A stretch of DNA of 64,000 nt from Streptomyces sp. NBC_01317 (GCF_035961655.1 NZ_CP108393.1:2463501-2527500), one strand, 5' to 3'. Shown: positions 9,303 through 20,263, counted from the stretch's first letter. Numbers and translations: made by a program. Notes: generated by a model from the letters alone, not told the origin.

Positions 9303-10328
9303 TCAGCCGGGGTCGGTGGGGGCGGGGTCGGGGGCGGGCGGGGTGTGGTGCAGCCAGCAGGCCACCGTGCGGTCGGGTTCACCCGGCGGCCCCGCGAGGA
9401 CCGGGACGTGGGACGGGCAGGGCGCGAACGCCTTGCCGCAGCGGGGGTGGAAGGCGCAGCCGGCGGGCATCGCGGTGAGGTGCGGGGGCGAGCCGGGAAT
9501 CCCGGTCAGCTCGCGGCGGGGGCCGTGCAGGGCGGGGAAGGAGTGCAACAGGCCGTCGCTGTAAGGGTGTCGGGGGTCGCGATAGATGTCGGCGGAGGCG
9601 GCCTCCTCGACGATCCGTCCCCCGTACATGATCGCGATCCGGTCGGAGAACTCGATCAGCAGCGAGATGTCGTGGGTGATGAAGACGACCGAGAAGCCCA
9701 GCTCCTCGCGGAGGCTGACGAGCTTGCGCAGGATCTGACGCTGCATCACCACGTCGAGGGCGGTGGTCGGTTCGTCCATGATGACGATCTCGGGCTCCAG
9801 GGCGAGGGCCATCGCGATCATCACGCGCTGCCGCATGCCGCCGGAGAGCTGGTGCGGATAGGCGGAGAGCCGGTCCTTGGAGATGCCGACGAGCGTGAGC
9901 AACTCCTCGGCGCGGGCGGTGCGTTCGGCCGCGCGCATCTGCGGGCGGTGGGCCTGGAGGACATCGGTGAGCTGGCTGTGGACGGTGTGCACGGGGTTGA
10001 GGGAGTTCATCGCGCCCTGGAAGACGATCGACAGCTCCTGCCAGCGGAAGGCCCGCAACTCCCGTGCGCCTAGCGCGAGAAGGTCGACCGGCTCCTGGTC
10101 CCATGGGTGGTAGTGGACGTCTCCCCCGGTGATCACCCCGGGCGGGGAGAGCAGCCGGGTCACCGCGTACGCGAGGGTCGACTTGCCGGAGCCGGACTCG
10201 CCGGCGAGACCGAGCACCTCGCCCCGGTGCAGGGTGAGGTCGACGGAGCGCAGGGCGTGCACGGCGTGGGTGCCGGTGCCGTAGTCGACATCGAGGCCGC
10301 GGATGGTCAGGACGGGACGGCCGGTCAT
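9303..10328 (-). CDS. ABC importer ATPase, OppD/DppD type
   Basis: The ATG at 10326-10328 overlaps the TGA of the permease gene by four bases, and the 341 residues that follow are one complete ATPase. Walker A is GESGSGKST, the signature LSGGMRQRV, Walker [13 protein letters not shown] and the switch histidine FITHDIS. The C-terminal oligopeptide-transporter extension carries the paired cysteines [22 protein letters not shown]. It energises import together with the OppF-type ATPase and two permeases in the same run. OppD and OppF naming only reflects family resemblance; the genomic setting points to beta-gluco-oligosaccharides rather than peptides. The frame is open further upstream, but that stretch is antisense-like and overlaps the permease. 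Confidence 0.92.
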   Translation of the reverse strand: MTGRPVLTIRGLDVDYGTGTHAVHALRSVDLTLHRGEVLGLAGESGSGKSTLAYAVTRLLSPPGVITGGDVHYHPWDQEPVDLLALGARELRAFRWQELSIVFQGAMNSLNPVHTVHSQLTDVLQAHRPQMRAAERTARAEELLTLVGISKDRLSAYPHQLSGGMRQRVMIAMALALEPEIVIMDEPTTALDVVMQRQILRKLVSLREELGFSVVFITHDISLLIEFSDRIAIMYGGRIVEEAASADIYRDPRHPYSDGLLHSFPALHGPRRELTGIPGSPPHLTAMPAGCAFHPRCGKAFAPCPSHVPVLAGPPGEPDRTVACWLHHTPPAPDPAPTDPG

Positions 10329-11389
10329 GCGCGCGGCTCCTTGTCGGGCGTACGGGCGTCGGGCGCGGCGGAACCGGTCGTACGGGAGCCCGTCGTACCG
10401 GGGTCGGCCGTACGGGCGGCTTCCGCGGGGGCGCCGGTCCTGCGGGCCACCGGCGTGAAGCCGACCCGCATCCGCACCTTCCGGGACGCGCCCGTCTCCG
10501 TACGCAGCCGGGGGTTGATGAACTCGTCGATCCCGAAGTTGATCAGCGAGAGGGCCGCGCCGAGCAGGGCGATGCAGAGCCCCGCCGGGACGAACCACCA
10601 CCACGCGCCCTGCGCCAGCGCCTGGTTGGACTGGGCCCAGAACAGGACCGTCCCCCAGTTCCAGTTGGAGATGTCGGCGACCCCCGTGAAGGCGAGCGTG
10701 ATCTCCAGCAGGACGGCGAAGATGACCGTCCCGACGAAGCCGGACGCGATCACGGCGGTGAGGTTGGGCATGATCTCGAAGCAGATGATCCGCCAGGTGG
10801 GCTCCCCGGTCGCCCGCGCCGCCTCCACGTAGTCGCGGCGGCGCAGGGAGAGCGTCTGGGCGCGCAGGACCCGGGCGCCCCACGCCCAGGACGTGAAGGC
10901 GATCACCACGGCGATCAGCAGGTCACCCGCGTCCGAGACGAAGCTGGCGATGATGATGATCAGCGGCAGCGCGGGGATGACCAGGAAGATGTTGGAGAGC
11001 GCCGAGAGCAGCTCGTCCGCGACCCCGCCGAGGAAACCGGAGCTGACCCCGATCAGCACGGCGAGGACGGTCGCGAAGAATCCCGCCACGAATCCGACGA
11101 TCAGCACCCCGCGGGTGCCGACGAGGATCTGCGAGAGCACGTCCTGGCCGGTCTGGGTGGTGCCGAACCAGTGCGCCCCGGAGGGCGGCCGCAGGATCTC
11201 GTCGCTCATCCGGTCCGGGTCGTACGGCGCGATCCACGGGCCGATGACCGCCAGCAGGACGAAGAACCCGAGGATCGCCAGGCCGGTGACGGTCTTGCCG
11301 CCGCGCAGGAAGCGCAGCCGGGTGCGCCGGGCGGGGGCCGGGGTCAACGCCGTGTCGAGGACGGCGGCTTCGGCAGCGGTGACGGCCAT
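10325..11389 (-). CDS. ABC importer permease, OppC/DppC type
   Basis: A 354-residue inner-membrane permease. It has the OppC N-terminal helix (GLAILGFFVLLAVIGPWIAPYDP) followed by the typical HWFGTTQTGQDVLSQI loop. About six membrane helices follow in all, with a coupling motif around YVEAARATGEPTWRIICFEIMPN that docks on the ATPase. It overlaps the downstream ATPase by ATGA and starts three bases after the OppB-type gene. The C-terminal tail of about 55 residues, rich in Arg, Pro and Thr, is longer than in most relatives. It is part of the five-gene importer of the glucan locus. Confidence 0.92.
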   Translation of the reverse strand: MAVTAAEAAVLDTALTPAPARRTRLRFLRGGKTVTGLAILGFFVLLAVIGPWIAPYDPDRMSDEILRPPSGAHWFGTTQTGQDVLSQILVGTRGVLIVGFVAGFFATVLAVLIGVSSGFLGGVADELLSALSNIFLVIPALPLIIIIASFVSDAGDLLIAVVIAFTSWAWGARVLRAQTLSLRRRDYVEAARATGEPTWRIICFEIMPNLTAVIASGFVGTVIFAVLLEITLAFTGVADISNWNWGTVLFWAQSNQALAQGAWWWFVPAGLCIALLGAALSLINFGIDEFINPRLRTETGASRKVRMRVGFTPVARRTGAPAEAARTADPGTTGSRTTGSAAPDARTPDKEPRA

Positions 11390-11392
11390 GGC

Positions 11393-12369
11393 TCAGGCCT
11401 CCTTCCGGGTACGCGGATCGAGCAGCAGGTAGACCATGTCGGCCAGCAGGTTCGCCGCCAGCACCGAGAGCGTGATGATCAGGAAGACGCCCTGCATCAG
11501 CGGATAGTCCTTGGCCCCGACGGCCTGGAAGAGCTGATAGCCGATGCCCGGATAGGAGAAGACCATCTCCACCAGCAGCGTGCCGCCGACGATGAAGCCG
11601 AGGGAGAGGGCGAAGCCGGAGATGTTGGGGAGGATCGCGTTCCGGGCGGCGTACGAGAACATCACGCGCCGCTCCGACAGGCCCTTGGCCTGGGCGACCA
11701 TCACGTAGTCCTCGGAGGACACGGTCACCATCATGTTCCGCATCCCGAGGATCCAGCCCGCCACGGCGCTGAGCACGATCGTGACGCCCGGCAGGACGGA
11801 GTGGTAGAGGGCGCTGGAGAGGAACGGCACGTCGAAGGCGGGCACCAGCGAGCCGTCGTAGCCGCCCGAGGCCGGGAACAGCGGCCATTTCACGGCGAAC
11901 AGCGCGATGGCGATCAGGCCGAGCCAGAAGTACGGGATGGACGAGATGAAGGTGGTGACGGGCAGCAGCCCGTCCAGCCAGGAACCGCGCCGCCAGCCGC
12001 TGTAGACGCCGATGCCGGTGCCGAGCAGGAAGCTGATCAGGGTGGTGGTGCCGACCAGGGCCAGGGTCCAGGGCAGCGACTGGGAGATGACCTCGCTGAC
12101 CGGGGTGGGGAAGAAGGTGAACGACAGCCCCAGATCGCCCTGGAGGAGCTGCGACCAGTAGTCGGTGTACTGCTGCCAGAGCGAGCGCTCCTTGTCCAGG
12201 CCGAAGAGGGCCTTGAGGGAGTTGACGGCGCTGGTGTCGAGCTGGCCCTGGAAGCGGGCGATCAGGGCCTGGACCGGGTCGCCGGGCATCAGCCGCGGGA
12301 TCAGGAAGTTGATCGTGATCGCGGCCCAGGCGGTGACGGCGTAGAAGGTGAGCCGCTGGAGGACGTACT

Positions 12370-12373
<4 letters not shown>
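11393..12373 (-). CDS. ABC importer permease, OppB/DppB type
   Basis: GTG at 12371-12373 starts [20 protein letters not shown], the standard OppB N-terminal helix, and gives 326 residues. The start overlaps the upstream ATPase stop by GTGA. The family motif [13 protein letters not shown], a long periplasmic loop, and the coupling loop [25 protein letters not shown] are present, with about six helices. Together with the OppC-type protein it forms the channel of the importer. A longer frame continues to 12448 but lies inside the ATPase gene. Confidence 0.92.
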
Positions 12374-13517
<1,144 letters not shown>

Positions 13518-13521
<4 letters not shown>

Positions 13522-15191
13522 TTCGCCGCGGGCTTGAGGTGCAGCACGATGTCCAGCGAGTTGGGCTGGGTGGGCTGCGGGGGGCCGTACGGGTTCTCCT
13601 CGGTGGGCCAGCCGACCCAGTACTTGGTGGAGTACTCCGCGCCGATCGGGCCGGCCGCCGTCGGGATCATCGGCACCTCCTCGACCATGATCTTCTGGAG
13701 GGTGTTCATGGCCGCCGTACGGGCCGCGTCCTCGGTGGCGTTGGCGTACTCCCGCAGCGCCTTCGTCGCCTCGGGGCTGTCGAAGCGGCCGAAGTTGCCG
13801 AGCTGGGAGGCCTTGCCGACGGGCTGGAGCAGCTCCCCGTCCATGATGTTCTGGTACATGTCGTAGGGCGTCGGGCCGCTGTTGGTCCAGTGCAGCGTGG
13901 CGTCGAACTTGCCGTTGGTGACGTCCGACGTCCAGGACTCGGCGGTCTGGGTCTTGACCTTCGCCTCGATGCCGAGCTGCTTGATGTTGTCCTTGATGAT
14001 CGCGAGACCGGTGATGTAGTCGTTCCAGCCGGCCGGGTCCGTGAAGGTCAGGGAGACCGGCTTGCCCTTGGGGTCCTTGAGCACCCCGCCGTCGAGCTTG
14101 TATCCCGCCTCGGCCAGGAGCTTCTTCGCCCCGGCGACATCGGGCTTGACGGTGGCGTTCTTGTACTCGGGTGCGAGGAAGGAGTCACCGGCGGGCAGCG
14201 GGATGCCGGTCGGGTTGGTGATCTCCGGGTACAGCGTGGCCTGGGCCTGGACGTGGATGGCGCGGCGGTCGACCACCATCGCCATGGCCTTGCGCAGCGC
14301 CTTGTCGGCGAGCGGGCCCCGGGTGGTGTTGAACCACAGGCCGTGGATGCCGAGCCCGGAGGGGAACCAGAGCTTGTTGTTCTTGGGGTCCTTGGCGACG
14401 TACAGCTGCTTGTAGTTCGGCATGAAGACGAAGGACCACTGGGTCTGGCCGCTCGCCAGGGCCGTGGTCTGCGCGCTGTTGTCGTTGTACGACGTGTACC
14501 GCAGCTCCTTCACCTGGGTCGTGCCCTTCCAGTAGGAGGGCAGGGCGGTGAGGGTGGTGGTCTGCGGGGTGAACGTCTTGAGCTTGTACGGGCCCGAGCC
14601 GACGGGCGTCCGGTTGGGCCAGGTCGCCGGGTCCTTGACGGTCTCCCAGATGTGCTTCGGGACGACGTACGTCTGGAGGATCTTGTTCTGGTTGACGAAC
14701 TGGCTCTCCTTGAAGGTCAGGACGAGCTGGTCGCCCTGCGCCTCGATGCCGTCGAACTGGAGGCCGTTGCCGTTGAGCGCCGGGTACTTCTTCAGCAGTT
14801 CGAAGGTGAAGGCGGCGTCCTCGGCGGTCAGCGGCTTGCCGTCGGACCACTTGGCCTTGGGATCGATGGTGAAGGTGACCTTCGTGAAGTTGGACTCCCA
14901 CTCCCAGCCGGTCGCCAGCCAGGGCTTCGCCTTCTCGCTGGGGCGGATGAGGTTCGTCATCGCCAGCGGCTCGTAGATCATGTAGCGGTAGCCGAGCGAG
15001 GCGCCCGCCGACGTGCCCAGGAACGGGTTGCTGTTGTTGGTCTGGGGACCGTTCGGCATGCTGACGGTGAGCACACCCGACGCGCCGCCGGCCTTCCGGT
15101 TGGCATCCGAGTTGGCCGAGGAACATCCGGCGGCGAGCGCGGCCACGACGGTGGCGGCGGCCAGCGCCCGGAGCGTGCGGTGTGCGGACAT
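13518..15191 (-). CDS. Extracellular solute-binding lipoprotein, family 5 (SBP_bac_5)
   Basis: This 557-residue lipoprotein begins with a signal peptide and the lipobox LAAGC (Cys23 acylated), then a Ser/Asn linker. The family-5 binding-protein body contains [46 protein letters not shown] and the [17 protein letters not shown] signature. These proteins usually bind peptides, but a known branch binds oligosaccharides: as I recall, Thermotoga TM0031 binds beta-1,3/1,4-gluco-oligosaccharides. Here it heads the importer operon between a LacI repressor and a GH1 beta-glucosidase, so the sugar branch is favoured. A GGAG ribosome site precedes the ATG. Confidence 0.92.
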
Positions 15192-15301
15192 GGGGGTCTC
15201 CAGGAAGGACTACGGGTTCGGGCGGACAACTGCGCTGCGGTGCGTGCGGTGCAAGGCGGTGCGTGGGGTACAGGGCGTTGCGTGCGTGCGGTGCGCTGTC
15301 G
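15192..15301. repeat. GTGCGT-rich degenerate repeat between lacI-type gene and binding-protein gene
   Basis: The 110-base gap holds six or more imperfect copies of a GGTGCGTGCG-type unit between about 15235 and 15300. I see no clear operator or terminator in it, so the importer may be read from the regulator promoter or from a promoter hidden here. Confidence 0.45.
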
Positions 15302-16279
15302 TTACGGCGCCGACTGCCGGACGACGAGTTCGGTGGGCAGGACGACCGGTTCGTCGGGGGCGGCCGCCCCTCCGAGGTGTTCCAGGAGCATCCGCGCCGC
15401 CGTCTCGCCCATCTGCCGGGCGGGCTGGCGGACGGTTGTCAGCGGAGGCTCGGTGTGCCGGGCCATCGGGATGTTGTCGAAGCCGACCACGGCGATGTCG
15501 TCGGGGACGGTCCGCCCGGCGGCCCGCAGGGCCCGCAGGGCGCCGGCCGCGCTGATGTCGTTGTGCGCGAACACCGCGTCGAACGCGACCCGCCCGTTGA
15601 GGAGTTTCTCGACCGCGAGCCGTCCGGACAGCTCGGTGAAGTCGCCGACCACGACCCGGTCGGTGGGCAGGACGTGCCGGAAGCCGGCGAGCCGGTCCCG
15701 TACACACCCGAAGTGGGCCGGGCCTGTGATGACCAGCGGCTTTTTGCGTCCGTCGGCCAGCAGATGGCGGGCCGCCGACGCGCCTCCCTCGAAATTGGTG
15801 GTCACGACGGAGGGGAAGTCCTCGGGGTGACTGCCGCGGTCGTCGATCAGGACGACGGGCAGGCCCTGGCGGTGCAGGCCGATGATGGTGTCGAGGGTGT
15901 TCTCCGGTTCGACGACGAGCAGTCCGTCGAAGGCGCGGGCCGAGACCTGGGTGGTGAACCGCTGAACCGATTCAGCACCCCGGTTGCAGGTGAACAGCAG
16001 CAGCCCGTACCCCGCCGCCTCCACGGTGTCGACCACCCCTTGGAGCACCTCGCCCATCCACGGCCAGGTCAGCGAGGGCACCAGCATGCCGACCGTACGG
16101 CTGCTCCCGCGCGCCAGTCCGACGGCGCCCGAGCTGGGTACGTACCCGAGCTGCGCGATGACCGCGCGGACGCGGGCCGCCGTACCGCCGTCGACCTCGC
16201 CCTTGGTGTTGATGACGCGGGACACGGTCGTCTTGCTGACGCCCGCCTGGCGGGCGACGTCGGCGATCGTGACACGCAT
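15302..16279 (-). CDS. LacI family transcriptional repressor of the glucan locus
   Basis: A 325-residue LacI/GalR protein. The N-terminal helix-turn-helix is MRVTIADVARQAGVSKTTVSRVIN with the hinge LGYVPSSGAVGLARG. It is followed by the periplasmic-binding-like effector domain (VGMLVPSLTWPWMGEVLQGV, DGLLVVEPEN, AVFAHNDISAAGALRALR, DDIAVVGFDNIPMA). It lies directly upstream of, and codirectional with, the importer operon and divergent from GH30, which is the classic position of a local repressor. A CG-centred palindrome is found 37 bases upstream of its start. The inducer is probably an imported beta-gluco-oligosaccharide, by context only. Confidence 0.93.
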   Translation of the reverse strand: MRVTIADVARQAGVSKTTVSRVINTKGEVDGGTAARVRAVIAQLGYVPSSGAVGLARGSSRTVGMLVPSLTWPWMGEVLQGVVDTVEAAGYGLLLFTCNRGAESVQRFTTQVSARAFDGLLVVEPENTLDTIIGLHRQGLPVVLIDDRGSHPEDFPSVVTTNFEGGASAARHLLADGRKKPLVITGPAHFGCVRDRLAGFRHVLPTDRVVVGDFTELSGRLAVEKLLNGRVAFDAVFAHNDISAAGALRALRAAGRTVPDDIAVVGFDNIPMARHTEPPLTTVRQPARQMGETAARMLLEHLGGAAAPDEPVVLPTELVVRQSAP

Positions 16280-16301
16280 CGGGGCCTCCGCGTCGAGGTG
16301 T

Positions 16302-16338
16302 GGAACCGGTACCGCAACCGCTTCCGGAACCGGTACCG
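16302..16338. repeat. Two direct copies of GGAACCGGTACCG
   Basis: The 13-mer GGAACCGGTACCG occurs at 16302-16314 and 16326-16338, 24 bases apart, just upstream of the LacI-type gene. They bracket the candidate operator. Confidence 0.8.
16316..16335. promoter_or_regulatory. Candidate LacI-family operator
   Basis: AACCGCTTCCGGAACCGGTA has 8 of 10 symmetric pairs around a central CG step, the hallmark of LacI-family operators. It lies 37 bases ahead of the repressor start and in the divergent region shared with GH30, so it could serve autoregulation and GH30 control together. Confidence 0.5.
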
Positions 16339-16403
16339 GGCGTTGGGCGGTGAGTTAACCGGGAGGCAACACTGCCGTCAATACTTCACGTCGAGATTGG
16401 TCC

Positions 16404-16416
16404 GCACCTTTGGTGC
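16404..16416. promoter_or_regulatory. Palindrome GCACCTTTGGTGC near the GH30 promoter
   Basis: Five-base arms flank TTT. It lies about 150 bases before the GH30 start within the 284-base divergent intergenic region. It may be a second regulatory site; no factor can be assigned. Confidence 0.35.
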
Positions 16417-16563
16417 ATAGCAGGCCAGTAGCGGGCCAAGGGAGTTATGCGTTCAGGTTGTGAATGCGCCGCCCCTTGACGGGAGTTCGCAACAGCAGTT
16501 CACTCACGCCGCAGGCACCATCGCGTAACCCCCCACCTCTGTGCCAAGAAGGGCAGCAGTCAC

Positions 16564-18453
16564 ATGGCGAGATCGAGTGCTCAAGGACGGCGTCTGACGA
16601 GGGTCCTCCTCGCGGGCGCCCTGGCCACGGCCGGGCTCACCGGCCTGTCCGCCGGGCCGGCCCAGGCCGCCGGCGAGCAGGTCAACATCTATCTGACGAC
16701 CACGAGCGACGCGCGCGGCCGGGTCGTCACCCGGGGTCTCCAGCAGCAGACCCCCGTCAACTTCCAGGCGGGCAACGGCGGCAGCGGCACGAACGTGACC
16801 GTCGACGAGAACACCCGCTACCAGACGTTCACGGGCGGCGGCGCGTCCTTCACCGACACCGCCGCGTACCTGATGAAGGAGAGCGGCGCGCTCTCGCAGG
16901 CGACCCTCGACGCCACGATGAGGAAGCTCTTCTCCCCCACCGACGGCATCGGGCTCTCCTTCAACCGGAACCCGATGGGCGGCTCCGACCTCGCCCGCTT
17001 CGGCTACACGTACGACGACGTGCCGGCGGGTCAGACGGACCCCACGCTGTCGAAGTTCTCGATCGCCCACGACCTCCGGGCCGTGCTGCCGCTGACCAAG
17101 CAGGCGAAGCAGCTGAATCCGGCCATGACCAACGTGGCGTCGCCCTGGACCGCCCCCGCCTGGATGAAGGACAACGGGCAGCTCAACGGCGGCTGGCTGA
17201 AGGCGGAGAACTACGGCACGTACGCCGACTACTTCGTCAAGTACCTCCAGGCGTACCGCGACCAGGGCATCCCGATCGACTACGTCACGGCGCAGAACGA
17301 GCCGACGTGCTGCTCCAGTTACCCGTCGATGAGCTGGAACGGCTCCGGCCTGGCGTTCTTCACCAAGAGCAACCTGCTGCCCAAGCTCCAGGCCGCCGGC
17401 CTGCCCACCAAGGTGCTGGCGCACGACTGGAACTGGGACACGTACGACGCGTACGCCGCGGAGACCGTGAACGACCCGGCGGTCCGCAACCACCCGAACT
17501 TCGGCGGGGTCGCCTGGCACGGCTACGGCGGCGACATCGCCAAGCAGACCACCGTGCACAACCAGTACCCGACGATGGACGCGTTCCAGACGGAGCACTC
17601 CGGTGGCGAGTGGATCGCCAACCAGCAGCGCGAGGACATGAACAACATCATCGACTACACCCGTAACTGGGCGAAGTCGGTGACCAAGTGGTCCCTCGCG
17701 GTGGACCAGAACCGCGGTCCCCACAACGGCGGTTGCGGCACCTGCGACGGTCTGATCACGGTCCACAACGGCGACAGCCGGCACGGCCAGGTCGACTACA
17801 ACATCGAGTACTACACGATGGGCCACCTGACGAAGTTCGTGAAGCCGGGCGCCTCGCGGATCTCCTCCACCGCGAGCGGCACCGTCCCGAACGTGGCCTG
17901 GCGCAACACGGACGGCTCGAAGGCGCTGATCGCGTACAACGACGGCACCGCGGCGCAGACCCTGCGCGTCAACTGGGGCGGCCAGAACTTCAGTTACTCG
18001 CTCCCCGGCAAGACCTCGGCCACGTTCACCTGGTCGGGCACCCAGGCGGGCGGCGGGGGCGGCACCGGTGCGACGGGCACCTTCCGGGGCCTCGCCGACA
18101 AGTGCCTGGACGCGGCGGCCGGTTCGAGCGCCAACGGCACCGCCGTGCAGCTCTACGACTGCAACGGCTCGACGGCCCAGAACTGGACCGTCGGCACGGA
18201 CAACACCATCAGGACGCTCGGCAAGTGCCTGGACGTGACGGCGGCCTCCACGGCGGACGGCGCGAAGGTGCAGTTGTACGACTGCAACGGCTCCGCGGCC
18301 CAGCAGTTCACGTACAACTCCGGATCGGGCGACATCGTCAACCTCGGGGCGAACAAGTGCCTGGACGTGACGGGGAACTCGTCGGCGAACGGGGCCCGCG
18401 CGCAGATCTGGACCTGCACCGGGGCGTCCAACCAGAAGTGGCGCCTCCAGTAG
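16564..18453 (+). CDS. Secreted GH30 beta-glucanase with C-terminal ricin-type lectin (CBM13)
   Basis: A 629-residue secreted enzyme with a signal peptide ending near AQAAG. The GH30 domain (about 45-490) shows YQTFTGGGASFTDTAAYL at the start, acid/base Glu246 (VTAQNEPTCC) and nucleophile Glu344 (FQTEHSGGEW), plus the accessory beta-sandwich. After a GGGGGTGA linker comes a beta-trefoil lectin domain (about 503-629) with three KCLD...QLYDCNGS...W repeats. Characterised GH30 enzymes of this bacterial/fungal style include endo-beta-1,6-glucanases and glucosylceramidases; with GH16, GH3 and GH1 adjacent, beta-1,6-glucan of fungal walls is the likeliest target. The gene is divergent from the LacI-type gene, whose shared control region lies between them. 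Confidence 0.92.
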   Translation: MARSSAQGRRLTRVLLAGALATAGLTGLSAGPAQAAGEQVNIYLTTTSDARGRVVTRGLQQQTPVNFQAGNGGSGTNVTVDENTRYQTFTGGGASFTDTAAYLMKESGALSQATLDATMRKLFSPTDGIGLSFNRNPMGGSDLARFGYTYDDVPAGQTDPTLSKFSIAHDLRAVLPLTKQAKQLNPAMTNVASPWTAPAWMKDNGQLNGGWLKAENYGTYADYFVKYLQAYRDQGIPIDYVTAQNEPTCCSSYPSMSWNGSGLAFFTKSNLLPKLQAAGLPTKVLAHDWNWDTYDAYAAETVNDPAVRNHPNFGGVAWHGYGGDIAKQTTVHNQYPTMDAFQTEHSGGEWIANQQREDMNNIIDYTRNWAKSVTKWSLAVDQNRGPHNGGCGTCDGLITVHNGDSRHGQVDYNIEYYTMGHLTKFVKPGASRISSTASGTVPNVAWRNTDGSKALIAYNDGTAAQTLRVNWGGQNFSYSLPGKTSATFTWSGTQAGGGGGTGATGTFRGLADKCLDAAAGSSANGTAVQLYDCNGSTAQNWTVGTDNTIRTLGKCLDVTAASTADGAKVQLYDCNGSAAQQFTYNSGSGDIVNLGANKCLDVTGNSSANGARAQIWTCTGASNQKWRLQ

Positions 18454-18497
18454 CCGGACCGGATCACCGCTGAGGCTTTACCGCACGCGCACGGAAA

Positions 18498-18529
18498 CGC
18501 CGGACGGGCTGGAAGCAGCCCGTCCGGCG
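18498..18529. terminator. Bidirectional terminator between GH30 and cimA
   Basis: A perfect 14-bp stem CGCCGGACGGGCTG (18498-18511) pairs with 18516-18529 around a four-base loop, placed between two converging genes. Confidence 0.85.
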
Positions 18530-18554
18530 TCGTGTCCGGTCACCGCGCCGGGTC

Positions 18555-20171
18555 TCACTCGGCCGGCTCGGCCCCGGCCCGCAGCAGACCGTACGTGTAC
18601 GCGTCCTCCAGCGCCTGCCAGGACGCCGCGATGACGTTCTCCGCGACCCCGAGCGTGGCCCACTCGGCCGTGCCGTCCGACGTGGTGACCAGCACCCGCG
18701 TGGTGGAGTCGGTGCCGTGCTTGCCCTCCAGGATGCGGACCTTGTAGTCCACCAGCTGGAACTTGGCGAGCTGCGGGTAGATCCGCTCCAGGCCGACCCG
18801 CATCGCCCGGTCCAGCGCGTTGACCGGGCCGTTCCCCTCGGCGGTGGCGACGATCCGCTCGCCCTTCGCCCAGATCTTCACCGTGGCCTCGTTGGCGTGG
18901 GTGCCGTCGGGGCGGTCCTCGACGATCGCCCGCCAGGACTCCGTACGGAAGTAGACGCGCGGCTTCCCCTCGGCCTCCTCGCGCAGCAGCAGCTCGAAGG
19001 AGGCGTCGGCGGCCTCGTACGTGTACCCCTGGAGCTCGCGCTCCTTGACCCGGCCGACCACCCGCGCGACCAGGTCGCGGTCGCCGCCGAGGTCGACGCC
19101 CAGCTCCTTGCCCTTGAGTTCGATGGAGGCGCGGCCCGCCATGTCGGAGACCAGCATCCGCATGGTGTTGCCGACCAGCTCGGGGGCGATGTGCTGGTAC
19201 AGGTCGGGGTCGACCTTGATCGCGGAGGCGTGCAGGCCGGCCTTGTGGGCGAAGGCCGAGACCCCCACGTACGGCTGGTGGGTGGAGGGGACGAGGTTGA
19301 CGACCTCGGCGATCGCGTGCGAGATCCGGGTCATCTCGGCGAGCGCGCCGGGGGGCAGGACCCGCTGGTCGTACTTGAGCTCCAGCGCGGCGACGACCGG
19401 GAAGAGGTTGGCGTTGCCGACGCGCTCGCCGTAGCCGTTGGCCGTGCACTGGACGTGGGTGGCGCCCGCGTCGACGGCGGCGAGGGTGTTGGCGACGGCG
19501 CAGCCCGTGTCGTCCTGGGCGTGGATGCCGAGCCGGGCGCCGGTGTCGGCGAGGACGGTGGCGACGACGGCCTGGATCTGGGCGGGCAGCATGCCGCCGT
19601 TCGTGTCGCAGAGGACCACGACATCGGCGCCGGCCTCGGCGGCGGCCCGTACGACGGACTTGGCGTACTCGGGGTTGGCGCGGTAGCCGTCGAAGAAGTG
19701 CTCGCAGTCGACGAAGACGCGGCGGTCCTGCCCGCGCAGGTACGACACGGTGTCGCGGATCATCGCGAGGTTCTCGTCGAGGGTGGTGCGCAGCGCCAGT
19801 TCGACATGGCGGTCGTGCGACTTGGCGACCAGGGTGACCACCGGGGCGCCGGACTCCACGAGCGCCCTGACCTGCGGGTCCTCGGAGGCCTTGGCGCCGG
19901 GGCGGCGGGTGGAGCCGAAGGCGACGAGCTGGGCGTGCCGGAAGTCGATCTCCTGCCGGGCCCGGGCGAAGAACTCGGTGTCGCGCGGGTTGGCCCCCGG
20001 CCAGCCGCCCTCGATGAAGCCCACGCCGAATTCGTCCAGGTAGCGTGCGATGGCCAGCTTGTCGGCGACCGTCAGGTTGATGCCTTCGCGCTGGGCGCCG
20101 TCCCGCAGCGTCGTGTCGAAGACATGAAAACTGTCGTCGTTCCCCGTGGGCCCCGTGGACTCTGTGGTCAT
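18555..20171 (-). CDS. cimA: (R)-citramalate synthase
   Basis: A 538-residue member of the isopropylmalate/citramalate synthase family. The barrel begins with FHVFDTTLRDGAQREGINLT (metal and substrate site) and contains FIEGGWPGANPRD, GIHAQDDTGCAVANTLAAVDAG (metal histidines) and GYGERVGNANL. The C-terminal allosteric LeuA dimer domain follows (about 400-530). The long LeuA-like HAQDDTGCA and ...GWPGANPRD forms mark the CimA branch, which condenses pyruvate and acetyl-CoA to citramalate for threonine-independent isoleucine synthesis. It is a single leftward gene. Its 5' leader encodes an Ile-Ile peptide and an attenuator hairpin, which strongly supports the isoleucine assignment over leucine. 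Confidence 0.92.
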   Translation of the reverse strand: MTTESTGPTGNDDSFHVFDTTLRDGAQREGINLTVADKLAIARYLDEFGVGFIEGGWPGANPRDTEFFARARQEIDFRHAQLVAFGSTRRPGAKASEDPQVRALVESGAPVVTLVAKSHDRHVELALRTTLDENLAMIRDTVSYLRGQDRRVFVDCEHFFDGYRANPEYAKSVVRAAAEAGADVVVLCDTNGGMLPAQIQAVVATVLADTGARLGIHAQDDTGCAVANTLAAVDAGATHVQCTANGYGERVGNANLFPVVAALELKYDQRVLPPGALAEMTRISHAIAEVVNLVPSTHQPYVGVSAFAHKAGLHASAIKVDPDLYQHIAPELVGNTMRMLVSDMAGRASIELKGKELGVDLGGDRDLVARVVGRVKERELQGYTYEAADASFELLLREEAEGKPRVYFRTESWRAIVEDRPDGTHANEATVKIWAKGERIVATAEGNGPVNALDRAMRVGLERIYPQLAKFQLVDYKVRILEGKHGTDSTTRVLVTTSDGTAEWATLGVAENVIAASWQALEDAYTYGLLRAGAEPAE

Positions 20172-20263
20172 GGTGTCCTGCTCCTGTTGAGTGGATGGTC
20201 TGGCTCCACCTGCCCCCGTCTCCCCGCGCGGTCCGCCTCCGGCCGGGGTGGGGCCGGAAAACG

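Noticed and set aside
10329..10883. N-terminal extension of the OppD-type ATPase
   Set aside because: It lies inside the permease gene on the same strand and carries no ATPase motifs; the coupled ATG at 10328 begins exactly at the domain edge.
15192..15301. LacI operator in front of the binding-protein gene
   Set aside because: No CG-centred palindrome similar to the one at 16316-16335; only GTGCGT repeats.
16504..17826. 440-codon leftward frame opposite GH30
   Set aside because: Shadow of GH30; the composition is Val/Arg/Gly/Asp without a domain.
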